A stretch of DNA of 64,000 bases from Herbinix sp. (GCA_029256105.1 JAQSYO010000014.1:1-64000), one strand, 5' to 3'; counted from the stretch's first letter, positions 17,079 to 27,178 are shown. A program made the numbers and translations. The notes: generated by a model from the sequence alone, not told the origin.

Positions 17079-18422
17079 ATGAAAAAGAAAATCTTATGTG
17101 TTTTATTAAGTGTTTTAATGGTAATGACATTGATGGCAGGATGTGGGAAAAAGAGTGACACAAACGAAGCAGACAGCACTGCTGTTACAGAAGGTGCAAA
17201 GGCTACAACAGCACCGGCAGCAACAACAGCACCGACGGATGCGAGTACTAGTGAAGGTGTAACAATTACATATGCAGTATGGGATACAAACCAGGCTAAA
17301 TTAATTCAGCAGATTGCTGATGCATTCGAGGCTGAGACAGGTATCCATGTTGAAATTCAGGTGAATGGCTGGGGAGATTACTGGACAGCGCTAGAGGCTG
17401 CTGCCACAGGTGGTTCCTTACCGGATACTTTCTGGATGCATTCTAACAATATTTATTATTATGCAGCGAATAATCAACTGTTAGATCTTACAAGTTATAT
17501 TGACAGCAGTGCTGACATTGATTTAGCAAATTATCCGCAAGGCTTGGATCAGATTTATAACTTAAACGGCAAACAATACGGTATCCCTAAGGATTACGAT
17601 ACGATTGGTTTATGGTATAACAAGACCATGTTTGATGCGGCTGGTGTAGCTTATCCGGATGATACCTGGACTTGGGATGATCTGAAAGCTGCAGCGAAGA
17701 AGTTAACAAAGAGTGATGGATCTCAGTATGGTATTCTTGCACCTCTTCACAATCAAGAGGGATATTATAACTTTGTATACCAGAATGGCGGAACAATTGT
17801 AACAGATGATAAAAAATCAGGATATGATGATCCAAAGACAATTGAAGCTATGGAATACTACTTCAGTTTTGTAAGAGAGGGCCTTTCACCGGCGATTACA
17901 GCAGATTCTGAAAGAGCAGAGGCTTTCCAGAATGGCTTAGTAGCAATGGCATTCTTTGGTTCCTGGAACTTATCCGGTTTTGCTGCCAATGATTACATTT
18001 CGAAAAACTGTGATGTTGCGGTACTTGCAAAGTCAAATGACGGCGGTCAGGCATCCATCTTTAATGGACTTGGTAATTGTATCGCTGTTAATACAAAGCA
18101 TCCGGAGGAATCCTGGAAGTGGGTTGAGTACTTAAGTAATGAAGCAGGGCAGAAAAAACAAGCTGAGCTTGGTATTGCAATCTCTGCATTCAATGGAACC
18201 GCTGATACATGGACAAAAGCGTATTCACAGTTCAATGTAAAAGCATACATAGATATGGTTAGTTATGCGCAGATCAGACCTTATACAAATCAGACCAGTG
18301 TTTGGGAAGACAAGGCATATGAGCTTATTACAGATGTTTATTCAAATGGCGGAGATGTCGGTGCTGCATGTAAAAATGTTGCAAGTATGATGAATGATGC
18401 GATAGCTCAGGAACAACAATAA
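17079..18422 (+). CDS. Sugar ABC transporter solute-binding lipoprotein (family 1)
   Basis: The 447-residue protein has a lipoprotein signal with lipobox LMAGC (lipid-modified C22), then a Thr/Ala-rich linker and a family 1 extracellular solute-binding domain (DLKAAAKKLT, GLGNCIAVNTKHPEESWKW). It captures an oligosaccharide outside the membrane. The following permeases and GH36 alpha-galactosidase suggest raffinose, melibiose or related alpha-galactosides. An AGGAGG site precedes ATG. Confidence 0.93.
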   Translation: MKKKILCVLLSVLMVMTLMAGCGKKSDTNEADSTAVTEGAKATTAPAATTAPTDASTSEGVTITYAVWDTNQAKLIQQIADAFEAETGIHVEIQVNGWGDYWTALEAAATGGSLPDTFWMHSNNIYYYAANNQLLDLTSYIDSSADIDLANYPQGLDQIYNLNGKQYGIPKDYDTIGLWYNKTMFDAAGVAYPDDTWTWDDLKAAAKKLTKSDGSQYGILAPLHNQEGYYNFVYQNGGTIVTDDKKSGYDDPKTIEAMEYYFSFVREGLSPAITADSERAEAFQNGLVAMAFFGSWNLSGFAANDYISKNCDVAVLAKSNDGGQASIFNGLGNCIAVNTKHPEESWKWVEYLSNEAGQKKQAELGIAISAFNGTADTWTKAYSQFNVKAYIDMVSYAQIRPYTNQTSVWEDKAYELITDVYSNGGDVGAACKNVASMMNDAIAQEQQ

Positions 18423-18441
18423 TTATACGAAACGCAAAAAC

Positions 18442-18485
18442 TATGAAAGTTACGGCAACCTTAAGGGTTGCCGCGACTTTTCATA
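18442..18485 (+). terminator. Stem-loop between binding-protein and permease genes (partial terminator)
   Basis: TATGAAAGT-TA-CGGCAACC pairs with GGTTGCCG-CG-ACTTTTCATA. A T-rich stretch follows after about 15 bases. Such stems usually keep binding-protein mRNA higher than permease mRNA. Confidence 0.65.
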
Positions 18486-18584
18486 AAGTAGAAATTTATT
18501 TTTTTTTAGTGATTTGATTTCTGGAAAAGCATACGTATCATGGTGATATAAATACGCAGCGAAAGTCTAAGGAGGTTGATGCAG

Positions 18585-19508
18585 GTGGCAGATAGTAAGT
18601 ATATCACAAGGAAGAGAAAGATCCCGAGAAATGTATTAAATGAGTGGAAATGGGCGTACATAATGGTGGCTCCTACCATCATCGGATTATTTTTTTTAAA
18701 TATCATACCGATTTTTCAGACCATCTATTTGAGTTTTTTTAAGAGTGGAGCCTTTGGAAAGGGTAATATATTTATTGGATTGGATAATTATAAGAGAATG
18801 TTTTCAGATGCCCAGACTTGGTATGCGGTAAGAAATACATTAGGTTATACATGTCTGGTAGTTCCTATGACGATGGCAATTGCCTTAGCTATCGCTGTCG
18901 TTTTGAATAAAAAACTCCGAGGAAAAGGTATTTATAGAACTTTATATTTTGTACCTATGGTAGCAGCTCCTGCCGCAGTAACTATGGTATGGAGGTGGTT
19001 GTATAACTATAATTTTGGTTTCATTAATCACATTCTGGTAAATTTAGGACTGGAAAAGATAAAATGGACAGAAAATCCTAACTTAGCATTATACTCAATT
19101 GCTATAATCGGTATCTGGAGCACGATCGGTTACAGTATGGTTATTTTGCTAGCAGGATTACAGGAAATTCCAACAGATTTTTATGAGGCTAGTGATATTG
19201 ATGGTGCTTCTTTTCTTAGACAGTTTTTTAATATTACACTTCCGCTGGTATCTCCAACCTTATTCTTCGTTGCAGTGACCAGTATCATTACGGCGATGCA
19301 GGTATTCGATGTAATTTACATGATGATCGATGTCGCAAATCCAGCTTACAATAGTACCGTATCACTGGTTTATTTATTCTATAATAACTCCTTTAAATAC
19401 AGTAATAAGGGTTATGGATCAGCGATTGTTGTATTACTTTTGGCAATTATTATGATGATTACGGCAATTCAGATGAAAGCCCAGAAAAAATGGGTCAATT
19501 ATATGTAA
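18585..19508 (+). CDS. Sugar ABC transporter permease (MalF/UgpA type)
   Basis: The protein has about 307 residues, six membrane helices and the EAA loop (LQEIPTDFYEASDIDGAS) that contacts the ATPase. AAGGAGG ends at 18575, so I prefer GTG at 18585 (9-base spacing) over the in-frame TTG at 18576 or ATG at 18579, which are too close. The predicted N-terminus is basic and cytoplasmic. It forms the channel with the next gene product. Confidence 0.92.
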   Translation: MADSKYITRKRKIPRNVLNEWKWAYIMVAPTIIGLFFLNIIPIFQTIYLSFFKSGAFGKGNIFIGLDNYKRMFSDAQTWYAVRNTLGYTCLVVPMTMAIALAIAVVLNKKLRGKGIYRTLYFVPMVAAPAAVTMVWRWLYNYNFGFINHILVNLGLEKIKWTENPNLALYSIAIIGIWSTIGYSMVILLAGLQEIPTDFYEASDIDGASFLRQFFNITLPLVSPTLFFVAVTSIITAMQVFDVIYMMIDVANPAYNSTVSLVYLFYNNSFKYSNKGYGSAIVVLLLAIIMMITAIQMKAQKKWVNYM

Positions 19509-19540
19509 TAAATTGCCTGCTTGGCGGAATGGAGTTGACT

Positions 19541-20371
19541 ATGAAAAAAAAGACGTTTCTTTCACATACATTAATACATATTTTACTGATTTTAGGTGCA
19601 GTCGTTATGGTATTCCCATTTGTATGGATGGTCCTTACTTCGTTGAAAACTGTAACGGAATCAACCTCAATGAATCCGTATGTTTATTTCCCTAAGGTCT
19701 TTCAATGGGAAAATTTTATAACGGTCTGGAAGAATAATCATTTTATTAGGCTATATTTTAATACATTCGCCATGATCGTTTTACGAGTCTTATGTGCGGT
19801 GTTTTTTTCTGCTACAGCAGCCTATGCATTTGCCAGATTGAAGTTCCCAGGTAGAGATTTCCTCTTTGGAATCGTGCTTTTTCAAATGATGGTGCCGGTG
19901 CAGATATTTATTATTCCCCAATATTTAATGGTAGATTTTTTAAATATGCGAAATACAATATTTGCTTTGGTATTTCCAGGCTTGGTAAGTGCTTTCGGAA
20001 CCTTCCTTTTAAGACAGTTTTTTATGGGCTTGCCGAAGGAATTGGAGGAGGCCGCAAGACTTGATGGATGTAATATTTGGAGGACCTTCTGGAAGATTAT
20101 GCTTCCGCTCACGAAATCAGGGCTGGTTGCGTTAGCAATCTTTACAGCATTATTTGCCTTTAAAGACTTAATGTGGCCGTTGATTGTAAATAATCAAGCA
20201 GATGCAGACACCCTGTCTTCCGCTTTGTCCAAAATTCAGAGTGCATACACCGTAAACTATCCGGAATTAATGGCAGCATCTGTATTAGCTATATGGCCAA
20301 TTATGTTAATCTATATTATTTTCCAAAAACAATTTATTGAAGGTATTGCGACTAGTGGAGGTAAGCTGTAG
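19541..20371 (+). CDS. Sugar ABC transporter permease (MalG/UgpE type)
   Basis: The 276-residue partner permease has six membrane helices and the EAA motif (LPKELEEAARLDGCNIWRTF). The frame is open upstream from 19490, but the ATG at 19541 has a GGAG site 6 bases before it and begins a normal MalG-type N-terminus (MKKKTFLSH), so I use it. No ATPase gene accompanies the set, so the transporter must borrow an ATPase of the MsmK/UgpC kind encoded elsewhere. Confidence 0.92.
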   Translation: MKKKTFLSHTLIHILLILGAVVMVFPFVWMVLTSLKTVTESTSMNPYVYFPKVFQWENFITVWKNNHFIRLYFNTFAMIVLRVLCAVFFSATAAYAFARLKFPGRDFLFGIVLFQMMVPVQIFIIPQYLMVDFLNMRNTIFALVFPGLVSAFGTFLLRQFFMGLPKELEEAARLDGCNIWRTFWKIMLPLTKSGLVALAIFTALFAFKDLMWPLIVNNQADADTLSSALSKIQSAYTVNYPELMAASVLAIWPIMLIYIIFQKQFIEGIATSGGKL

Positions 20372-20418
20372 ACAAAAATGCTATTACATTAATACATTCA
20401 AATCAGGAGGAAAATATA

Positions 20419-22614
20419 TTGGCTATCAAGTATAACGAACAGGATAAACTATTTACACTACTAACCCAAAATACATCATACCAAATAAAAATCGGACCAT
20501 ACAATACATTATTACATCTATATTATGGAAAAAAAGTTGATCATAATTTAGATTATTTAATACAGACAATGGACAGAAGTCATTGTGGTAACCCGAATGA
20601 AGCGGAAAAGGACAGAACTTTTTCAATGGATACACAGCTTCAGGAATATTCAACTTTTGGCATGGGAGATTTTCGTATTTCCTGTTTGGACGTGATTAAT
20701 AAGGATGGCAGTTGCGCTGCTGACTTGAGGTATAAATCTTATAAGATAATGGATGGAAAATATCAGTTGGAGAAGCTTCCATCAGTCTATGAAACAGAGC
20801 GTATTACGATGCAGACTCTGATTATCACCTGCATCGATATAGTAACGAATTTAGAAGTAGAGCTGTATTATGGTGTGGTTGAAGAATATGACGTCATCAC
20901 AAGAGCTGCCAAGATTAGTAATCTAGGTAAGGATAAAATTGAATTGCTAAAGGCTTTTTCAACCTGTTTAGAATTTCCGAATAGCCATTTTGATTTGATT
21001 CATTTTTATGGAAAGCATTCCCTTGAACGGGAATTTGACCGGACACCCGTTGGACATGCAAAACTTTCAGTAGAAAGTATGCGTGGTCTAAGTAGTCACC
21101 AGCATAATCCCTTTGTGATTTTAGCAGATCGCTCTGCCACAGAAACAAATGGTGAGTGCTATGGCTTCTCGTTCCTATATAGCGGTAATTTTCAGGCGCA
21201 GGTAGAAGTGGATCAGATCGGCCAAACCCGCTTTGCAATGGGGATTCACCCAGCCTTCTTCCGGTATGAAGTCAAACCGGGAGAGATATTTACCACGCCG
21301 GAAGTTGCCATGAGTTATTCGTCAGAGGGGTTACAAAAGCTTTCACATAATTTTCATAAATTAATTCGCAATAATTTATGTAGAGGAAAGTACAAAGACA
21401 CCAGAAGGCCTATTTTAATTAATAACTGGGAAGCAACTTATTTTAATTTTAATACGGAGAAGTTGGTGTTGATAGCAAAAGAAGCTGCTGAACTGGGAAT
21501 TGAGATGCTGGTTATGGATGACGGTTGGTTTGGAAAGAGAGATGACGATTTCTCCAGTCTGGGTGATTGGGTGGTAAATACGAACAAGCTTGGTACAACA
21601 ATAAAAGAATTGGCGGATCGGGTGAATGCGGTGGGCTGTAAATTAGGAATGTGGTTCGAACCCGAGATGGTGAATGAAGATAGTGATTTATATCGCAAAC
21701 ATCCGGACTGGTGCCTGCATATTCCAAATCGGCCGATGACCAGATGTAGATATCAGATTGTACTTGACCTGACCAGGGAGGAAGTTAGAGCCTATATCTA
21801 CAATTCCATCGCTGCCATATTAAATAGTGCAAATGTAGAATACATAAAATGGGACTTTAACCGAAGTATTGCTGAAGTCTGGTCCGGGATGAAGGATGAA
21901 AATCATCAAGGACAGGTATTCCATGACTATATCCTAGGTCTTTATGAAATTTTGGAACGTTTAAACAACGATTATCCGCAGGTTCTGATAGAAGGTTGTT
22001 CTAGTGGCGGTGGACGTTTTGATGCTGGCATGTTATATTATGAGCCACAAATTTGGTGTTCGGATAATACGGATGCCTTTGACCGGCTTAAAATACAATA
22101 TGGAACCTCTTTCGGATATCCAATCAGCGCAGTAGGTAGTCATGTATCAGCGGTTCCGAATCACCAAACCGGTAGAACAACTCCGTTCCATACGCGAGGC
22201 GTTGTGGCGATGGCCGGTACCTTCGGTTATGAACTGGATGTTAATAAGCTTTTAACAAATGAAAAGGAGGAAATCAGAGAACAGGTAGAATTGTATAAAC
22301 GAAATTATGAACTTATTAACTCAGGTGATTATTATCGTCTGACCAGTCCTTACGAAAATACTGATTTTACTTCCTGGCAGACGGTTTCAACTGATAAAAC
22401 ACAAAGTCTACTCAGCGTTGTTTATCATCAAAGCCATGGAAATTCTAATTTTTATAAGGTCTTATTAAGAGGTCTCGACGAAAATGCACTTTATCAGATT
22501 AATGGGGAAGATAAAAAATATTCAGGAGCAGCTTTAATGTATGCTGGATTTGTTCTTCCAAATCCATGGGGTGATTATCAGGCATATCAATATGAGATTA
22601 AACTGAGTAAATAG
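20419..22614 (+). CDS. Alpha-galactosidase, glycoside hydrolase family 36
   Basis: The 731-residue protein is the usual length for bacterial GH36. The catalytic (beta/alpha)8 domain carries MDDGWFGKRDDD, MWFEPEM, the nucleophile Asp in KWDFNR (D479), EGCSSGGGRFD, and the acid/base Asp in CSDNTDA (D549). It releases terminal alpha-1,6-galactose from melibiose, raffinose or galactomannan fragments. There is no signal peptide, so it acts in the cytoplasm on imported sugar. The start is TTG at 20419 with AGGAGG 8 bases upstream. Last gene of the transport operon. Confidence 0.95.
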   Translation: MAIKYNEQDKLFTLLTQNTSYQIKIGPYNTLLHLYYGKKVDHNLDYLIQTMDRSHCGNPNEAEKDRTFSMDTQLQEYSTFGMGDFRISCLDVINKDGSCAADLRYKSYKIMDGKYQLEKLPSVYETERITMQTLIITCIDIVTNLEVELYYGVVEEYDVITRAAKISNLGKDKIELLKAFSTCLEFPNSHFDLIHFYGKHSLEREFDRTPVGHAKLSVESMRGLSSHQHNPFVILADRSATETNGECYGFSFLYSGNFQAQVEVDQIGQTRFAMGIHPAFFRYEVKPGEIFTTPEVAMSYSSEGLQKLSHNFHKLIRNNLCRGKYKDTRRPILINNWEATYFNFNTEKLVLIAKEAAELGIEMLVMDDGWFGKRDDDFSSLGDWVVNTNKLGTTIKELADRVNAVGCKLGMWFEPEMVNEDSDLYRKHPDWCLHIPNRPMTRCRYQIVLDLTREEVRAYIYNSIAAILNSANVEYIKWDFNRSIAEVWSGMKDENHQGQVFHDYILGLYEILERLNNDYPQVLIEGCSSGGGRFDAGMLYYEPQIWCSDNTDAFDRLKIQYGTSFGYPISAVGSHVSAVPNHQTGRTTPFHTRGVVAMAGTFGYELDVNKLLTNEKEEIREQVELYKRNYELINSGDYYRLTSPYENTDFTSWQTVSTDKTQSLLSVVYHQSHGNSNFYKVLLRGLDENALYQINGEDKKYSGAALMYAGFVLPNPWGDYQAYQYEIKLSK

Positions 22615-22652
22615 TTCTATTGTAAGCTAGGAGCATTGTCAGGTATATACAG

Positions 22653-22710
22653 GACCTCCGGATACTTATATTTGGAACAGATGTAGTTCCAATAATCGTA
22701 TCCGGAGGTC
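22653..22710. terminator. Long stem-loop between GH36 and the convergent AraC gene
   Basis: GACCTCCGGATAC pairs perfectly with GTATCCGGAGGTC, and inner TTGGAAC pairs with GTTCCAA. The T-tract is weak (TTTGAT). It lies between convergent genes and probably ends both transcripts. Confidence 0.65.
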
Positions 22711-22776
22711 TTTGATATAAATACCGGAGATGCTCCATTCATCAATAACCTATATAATATTAAAATGAGTATGTAT

Positions 22777-23679
22777 TTACAAATATTTATTCTGCGTGTC
22801 CTTATCTGAGGTATCTAAGTGTTCAGTTACATTCCGATAATTCGTCGGGTTGATGCCATATAGCTTTTTAAAGGATTTTGAAAAGTTTAGTGCATCATCA
22901 TAACCTACTCTATTGGCAATATCACTTATCGGTAAGGCCGTGTTCTTTAGAAGGATACTTGCCTGATTCATACGGTGATTAAGAATATATTCTTGGGGCG
23001 ACATATTCAAAACACTTTTAAAACAATTAGTAAGATAGGAGCGATTTATCCCGATGTAATCTGCAATTCCTTGTACTTTAATATTTTTAGAATAATTATG
23101 TTCAATATATTCCAAGGTATGATCAACATATACCTGATAGGAATAATCGTGAACCTCTTCAATATTTTGCTGGTTCTGTTGGTCTTGAATTAAAGATGAG
23201 ACAAATTGATATAAATAGCCTTCTCTTGCAAGGTCATTGGCATAGGTAAGCTGGCTGGAAGCTAGCATTCCATTTACATAATTAACAAAAGGATCTACAT
23301 TTTGGATATGGATAATAAGGTTGTCCTTCGAAAAATGAGCATGCTTTAAGGAGGCTTCCGCTTTTATACCATTAAAACCAACCCAAATATAGTTCCAGGG
23401 ATCGTCTTTACTTGCTTCATAATAGGTAGCAACACCGGGATATATAAGAAATGCCGTATTCGGGCCAACTTCATAGGTTTTGCTTCCTACCGTATAAAAG
23501 CCTTTACCACTTAGTACAATATGAACTAAAAATTCCGTTCGGATTTCCGGACCATAGGCATGACCTGAACAACATATCTGTGATCCACAATAACATAAAT
23601 ACAAATCTAAGGATGCCTTTTTAAGATATTCCAAGCATTTATAACGGGCCGAATCGGTGTATTTAACATTAATTGGCAT
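22777..23679 (-). CDS. AraC-family regulator, likely of the adjacent alpha-galactoside operon
   Basis: The 300-residue protein has an N-terminal cupin-like sugar-sensing domain (about 10-150) and a C-terminal double helix-turn-helix (about 195-290, VQGIADYIGINRSYLTNCFK and NRVGYDDALNFSKSFKK). This is the layout of MsmR/RafR-type activators. It is convergent with and adjacent to the transporter/GH36 operon, so it probably controls it. A GGAG site precedes ATG. Confidence 0.9.
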   Translation of the reverse strand: MPINVKYTDSARYKCLEYLKKASLDLYLCYCGSQICCSGHAYGPEIRTEFLVHIVLSGKGFYTVGSKTYEVGPNTAFLIYPGVATYYEASKDDPWNYIWVGFNGIKAEASLKHAHFSKDNLIIHIQNVDPFVNYVNGMLASSQLTYANDLAREGYLYQFVSSLIQDQQNQQNIEEVHDYSYQVYVDHTLEYIEHNYSKNIKVQGIADYIGINRSYLTNCFKSVLNMSPQEYILNHRMNQASILLKNTALPISDIANRVGYDDALNFSKSFKKLYGINPTNYRNVTEHLDTSDKDTQNKYL

Positions 23680-23858
23680 ACGAAAACTCCTTTATAGTAT
23701 CCTTGTTAAGAAAACGCCTAAATCAACTTTAATGTTATCAAATTTATTGCTGGCTGTCTATAAATTATACTAAAGTTCAGTTAAATTCACTAAAATTATG
23801 AATTATAATGGGGGATAAAAAGACGCTGAAGTAGTATTATAATTTTTTATGCAATAGC

Positions 23859-23908
23859 AAAAAACGCATCACAACATAAAAGTTTGTTGTGATACGCTTT
23901 TTCTTTTT
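23859..23908. terminator. Strong bidirectional-looking terminator stem
   Basis: AAAAACGCATCACAAC pairs with GTTGTGATACGCTTTTT and is followed by a T-rich run; the other strand also has a U-run. It stands about 70 bases beyond the 3' end of the minus-strand gene at 23978. Confidence 0.8.
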
Positions 23909-23977
23909 CTGGCGGGCAACAAATCCACGCACTGCGGTTTCAGGTTTGGTCGATCTTAAGACAAATAAGGGGGTTGA

Positions 23978-24475
23978 TTATTTGCAGTTATTAAATAATG
24001 TACTGAACATAGTTGCATGTTCTAATTCATCTACCATAACCATGTAATAGGTATCGATAATTAATTGGTCTGTAGTCGAAAGCTGTACATTACGATAAAA
24101 TTCTACTACTTCGAGTTCACCTACAAGGGCAATTAAGAGCCCTTCTTTATAGTTAGGGATGCAAATAGGGTCTATAATATATTCAGGTATTGTATCTGTA
24201 TAATAACAATAAAGCTTGGTGAATATTTGTATATGCTCTAATTCGTCATGATAAGCATGTTCAATAAAATCTTTATGGAGTTTATTGGGAGCGTTTTTTA
24301 GTAACCTACAATAAAAATCAGCAGCAGTAGCTTCATCTTTAATAGATTTATGAATGTAACAAAGTATTTGGTCAAAAGGCTTAGGCCCTTTCAGTGGTAA
24401 GCTTGGGATTTGAACATTATTGCAAAATTTACCTTCACAAATCGAACTTTTATTAGAGGATTGATATTTGTACAT
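23978..24475 (-). CDS. Ferritin-like/rubrerythrin-like diiron-fold protein
   Basis: The 165-residue protein has two helical pairs, each with a carboxylate-histidine motif: KDEATAADFY with DELEH, then GELEVVEFYRN with DELEH. This is the four-helix ferritin-like arrangement expected to bind two metals. There is no rubredoxin CxxC domain. Possible roles are oxidative-stress protection or a spore/coat-associated ferritin-like protein; the sequence does not decide. AAGGAGG precedes ATG. Confidence 0.75.
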   Translation of the reverse strand: MYKYQSSNKSSICEGKFCNNVQIPSLPLKGPKPFDQILCYIHKSIKDEATAADFYCRLLKNAPNKLHKDFIEHAYHDELEHIQIFTKLYCYYTDTIPEYIIDPICIPNYKEGLLIALVGELEVVEFYRNVQLSTTDQLIIDTYYMVMVDELEHATMFSTLFNNCK

Positions 24476-24522
24476 AAAGGTGCCTCCTTATTACATAAAT
24501 TATAATAAATAAACAAATCAAA

Positions 24523-25725
24523 CTAATATTTCGTTATGCTGTTTCCTTTCATCGTTACAGTTATAACATCAACATTTGCTGTAATACCAGCATCTTGATT
24601 ACCCTTTATTATGTTATTTAATATAGTTATAACTTTTGCTCGGCCAACCAAGATACCGCTTACTGTTTGTTTCGTAATAGTACTTTTCGTGGTTGATATT
24701 GAATTATTATTAATCGTAACAGCTCCTGCTTTTCTTGGTTTTGTACCAAAATCATAGCCTACAAATACAGTTGAAAAATACATATTGTTTGCTACGATAT
24801 TGTTATTTTTAATTGTGATTTTATTGAAGGGTTCTATTGCGCTTGCCAGCATACTGTCTGAATCTTGAGCAAACATAAGAATTGATGATTTGCTCAGTCC
24901 ATTAGAAGAGACAGCTTTTATGGTGTTATTATCAAGTAGTGTGTCATTAATGGAATTATAGTTAGCAGCAAACCATAGACATTCATCTCCACCATTTTTC
25001 TTAGTGATAGTATTGTTACTAATTATAATACTTTGAATAGGATTACTCGTAGAGCGGGATGCAAATACAACGGATCCACCGTATAAAACGCTTGGGTTGG
25101 TATTGTATATCATAGTACTATTTTCAATAATTGTGTTGTTATTGCCGCCTTTAAATACAAAAATACAATGACCTCTATTCGTACTGGAATCTGAATCCAT
25201 AAATACATTCGTAATTCTTACATTATTCGTATGAAAAAAATTAAAGATATGAATATAGCCACCATCTGCGGGTTCTCCACTTTTCAGAGCATTTCTAAAT
25301 TTAATAGTTAAATTTTTGAATTCAAAGCTGTCATATTTTCCGGTGCTCTTGTAAGCATAATTCCAAGGTTGTGCATTATGAGATTTATTAAATTCCGTAT
25401 CTTCAACGCCAAAATTTTCGTTCCTAATAATATCAGAGGATGTGTAAGAGTAGGGGTCTCCACTAATTAAAAGGATACTATCGACTCCAACGCCTAACCA
25501 ATTTACATTGTTACGTTTGATAATATTACTGCCTATTTTATAAGTACCTTTCGGAAAATATATTGATTTTCCAGCATTCTCAGCTTTCTGTATGATGGGT
25601 GCGTCATTCGTAATACCATCGCCTTTTGCCCCTAGAGTTTTAATATTTACATATCCCGCAGGTATAGTTTGTGTGACTGCTGCTGCAATGATATTCGTAA
25701 GCTTCTTTTTTATAGATTCCGCCAT
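24523..25725 (-). CDS. Pectate-lyase-3-type right-handed beta-helix protein (no export signal)
   Basis: The protein has 400 residues. N-terminal KTLGAKGDGITNDAPIIQ and IYFPKGTY are the hallmark of the pectate lyase 3/GH28-like beta-helix superfamily; the rest is Asn-rich helix rungs (NNTITKKN, NNNIVANN). GGAGG lies 8 bases before the ATG at 25725, which I prefer to the in-frame ATG at 25740. The N-terminus has no convincing signal peptide. It is divergently transcribed from a close paralogue at 25934. Substrate unknown; the catalytic residues of known polygalacturonases are not evident. Confidence 0.85.
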   Translation of the reverse strand: MAESIKKKLTNIIAAAVTQTIPAGYVNIKTLGAKGDGITNDAPIIQKAENAGKSIYFPKGTYKIGSNIIKRNNVNWLGVGVDSILLISGDPYSYTSSDIIRNENFGVEDTEFNKSHNAQPWNYAYKSTGKYDSFEFKNLTIKFRNALKSGEPADGGYIHIFNFFHTNNVRITNVFMDSDSSTNRGHCIFVFKGGNNNTIIENSTMIYNTNPSVLYGGSVVFASRSTSNPIQSIIISNNTITKKNGGDECLWFAANYNSINDTLLDNNTIKAVSSNGLSKSSILMFAQDSDSMLASAIEPFNKITIKNNNIVANNMYFSTVFVGYDFGTKPRKAGAVTINNNSISTTKSTITKQTVSGILVGRAKVITILNNIIKGNQDAGITANVDVITVTMKGNSITKY

Positions 25726-25933
25726 GATTATTACCTCCATTTAAATTTAATTTAGTCCTATAACCCAAGTATGTAAAGGTAATTACTTATTACATAAATT
25801 ATAGAATGTAAAAAATATGTCATAATTAAGTATATGAAAAATATAAATTTATGTTCTTGAAATAGCAACATTTATGTTTTTGTGTCGAAGAAAGTTTAAA
25901 AGCGTCATTAAATACGAAAATTGAGGGTCTATC

Positions 25934-27178
25934 ATGAAAAGAATAAAACAAATTTTACTTAAGACAATCATTTTAGTAGTCGTTACGTTCGTTGCATTAT
26001 TGACTATTGGTTGGACTTGGTATTTGGCTAGAATAAATATGCAGATCATACCCATTGGTTATGTAAATATTAAAGATCTTGGTGCTAAGGGCGACGGAGT
26101 TACAGACGATGCTCCAATTATCCAATTAGCTGAGAACATGGGAAAATCTATTTACTTCCCGAAAGGTACTTATCGATTATGCAGTAACCTTGTAAAACGC
26201 AACAAAGTCAATTGGCTAGGCTGTGGATATGACAGCATAATATTGATCAATGGAGCACCATACTCATATGGTTCATCGAATATCGTACAAAACGAAAATT
26301 ATGGAATAATTGATGCAGCGCGTGGAATTAGCGAAGAATGGGACTATGGGTATAAGAATACAGGAAAGCTTGATGGATTTGAGTTTAAAAATCTTACGAT
26401 TAAGTTTCGGAGCTCTCTAAAAAGTGGAGAACAACCAGAGAGTGGTTACATACATGTTTTTAACTTCTCCCATACAAACGGAGTAAAAATCACTAATGTT
26501 TTTATGGACTCCGATATAAATACCAATAGAGGAAATTGTATCTTTGTATTTCGAGGTGGAAATTACAACACTACAATAGAAAACTGTAACATGATATATG
26601 ACACTAATCCATCTGTATTATATGGCGGGTCAGTAGTGTTCGCATCCCGTTCCACCAGCGACCCCATACAGAAAGTTATAATCCGAAATAATACAATTAC
26701 AAAGAAAAATGGTGGTGATGAGGTTTTATGGTTTGGTGCAAATTTCAATGCAATCAATGACGTTCTAATTGAGAATAACACCATACAGGCAGTGTCCGCA
26801 GGATTAACGAAAGCGTCAATAATAATGTTTGCGCAGGATTCTGGTGAGATGTTAAGAGGTGTTAGTGAGCCATGGAATAAGATTGTGATAAAGAATAATA
26901 ATATTGTCACAAATAAGATAAACTTTTCTACTATATTTGTAGGGTACGACTTTGGCACTAATTCGAGAAAAGGTGGTACAGTTACGATTAGTAACAATTT
27001 AATAAATACATTAAAGAGTACATCAACTGGAGAAACCGTGAGTGGAATTCTGGTTGGCAGGACGAAAATTGTATTCATACAAAACAACACAATCATTGGA
27101 AACCAAGATGAAGGTGTAACAGCCGAGGTTGAAGTTGGGACGGTAAGTGATATTGCAAATCATATAACTTGGAAGTAG
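25934..27178 (+). CDS. Membrane-anchored paralogue of the adjacent beta-helix protein
   Basis: The 414-residue protein starts with a hydrophobic helix (about 8-31, TIILVVVTFVALLTIGWTWY) serving as signal anchor. A body follows that aligns with the divergent neighbour nearly throughout (KDLGAKGDGVTDDAPIIQ, MDSD..TNRG.CIFVF, YGGSVVFASRSTS.PIQ). Duplication followed by gain or loss of the anchor is evident. The beta-helix is expected outside the cell, attached to the membrane. Ligand or substrate unknown. Confidence 0.85.
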   Translation: MKRIKQILLKTIILVVVTFVALLTIGWTWYLARINMQIIPIGYVNIKDLGAKGDGVTDDAPIIQLAENMGKSIYFPKGTYRLCSNLVKRNKVNWLGCGYDSIILINGAPYSYGSSNIVQNENYGIIDAARGISEEWDYGYKNTGKLDGFEFKNLTIKFRSSLKSGEQPESGYIHVFNFSHTNGVKITNVFMDSDINTNRGNCIFVFRGGNYNTTIENCNMIYDTNPSVLYGGSVVFASRSTSDPIQKVIIRNNTITKKNGGDEVLWFGANFNAINDVLIENNTIQAVSAGLTKASIIMFAQDSGEMLRGVSEPWNKIVIKNNNIVTNKINFSTIFVGYDFGTNSRKGGTVTISNNLINTLKSTSTGETVSGILVGRTKIVFIQNNTIIGNQDEGVTAEVEVGTVSDIANHITWK

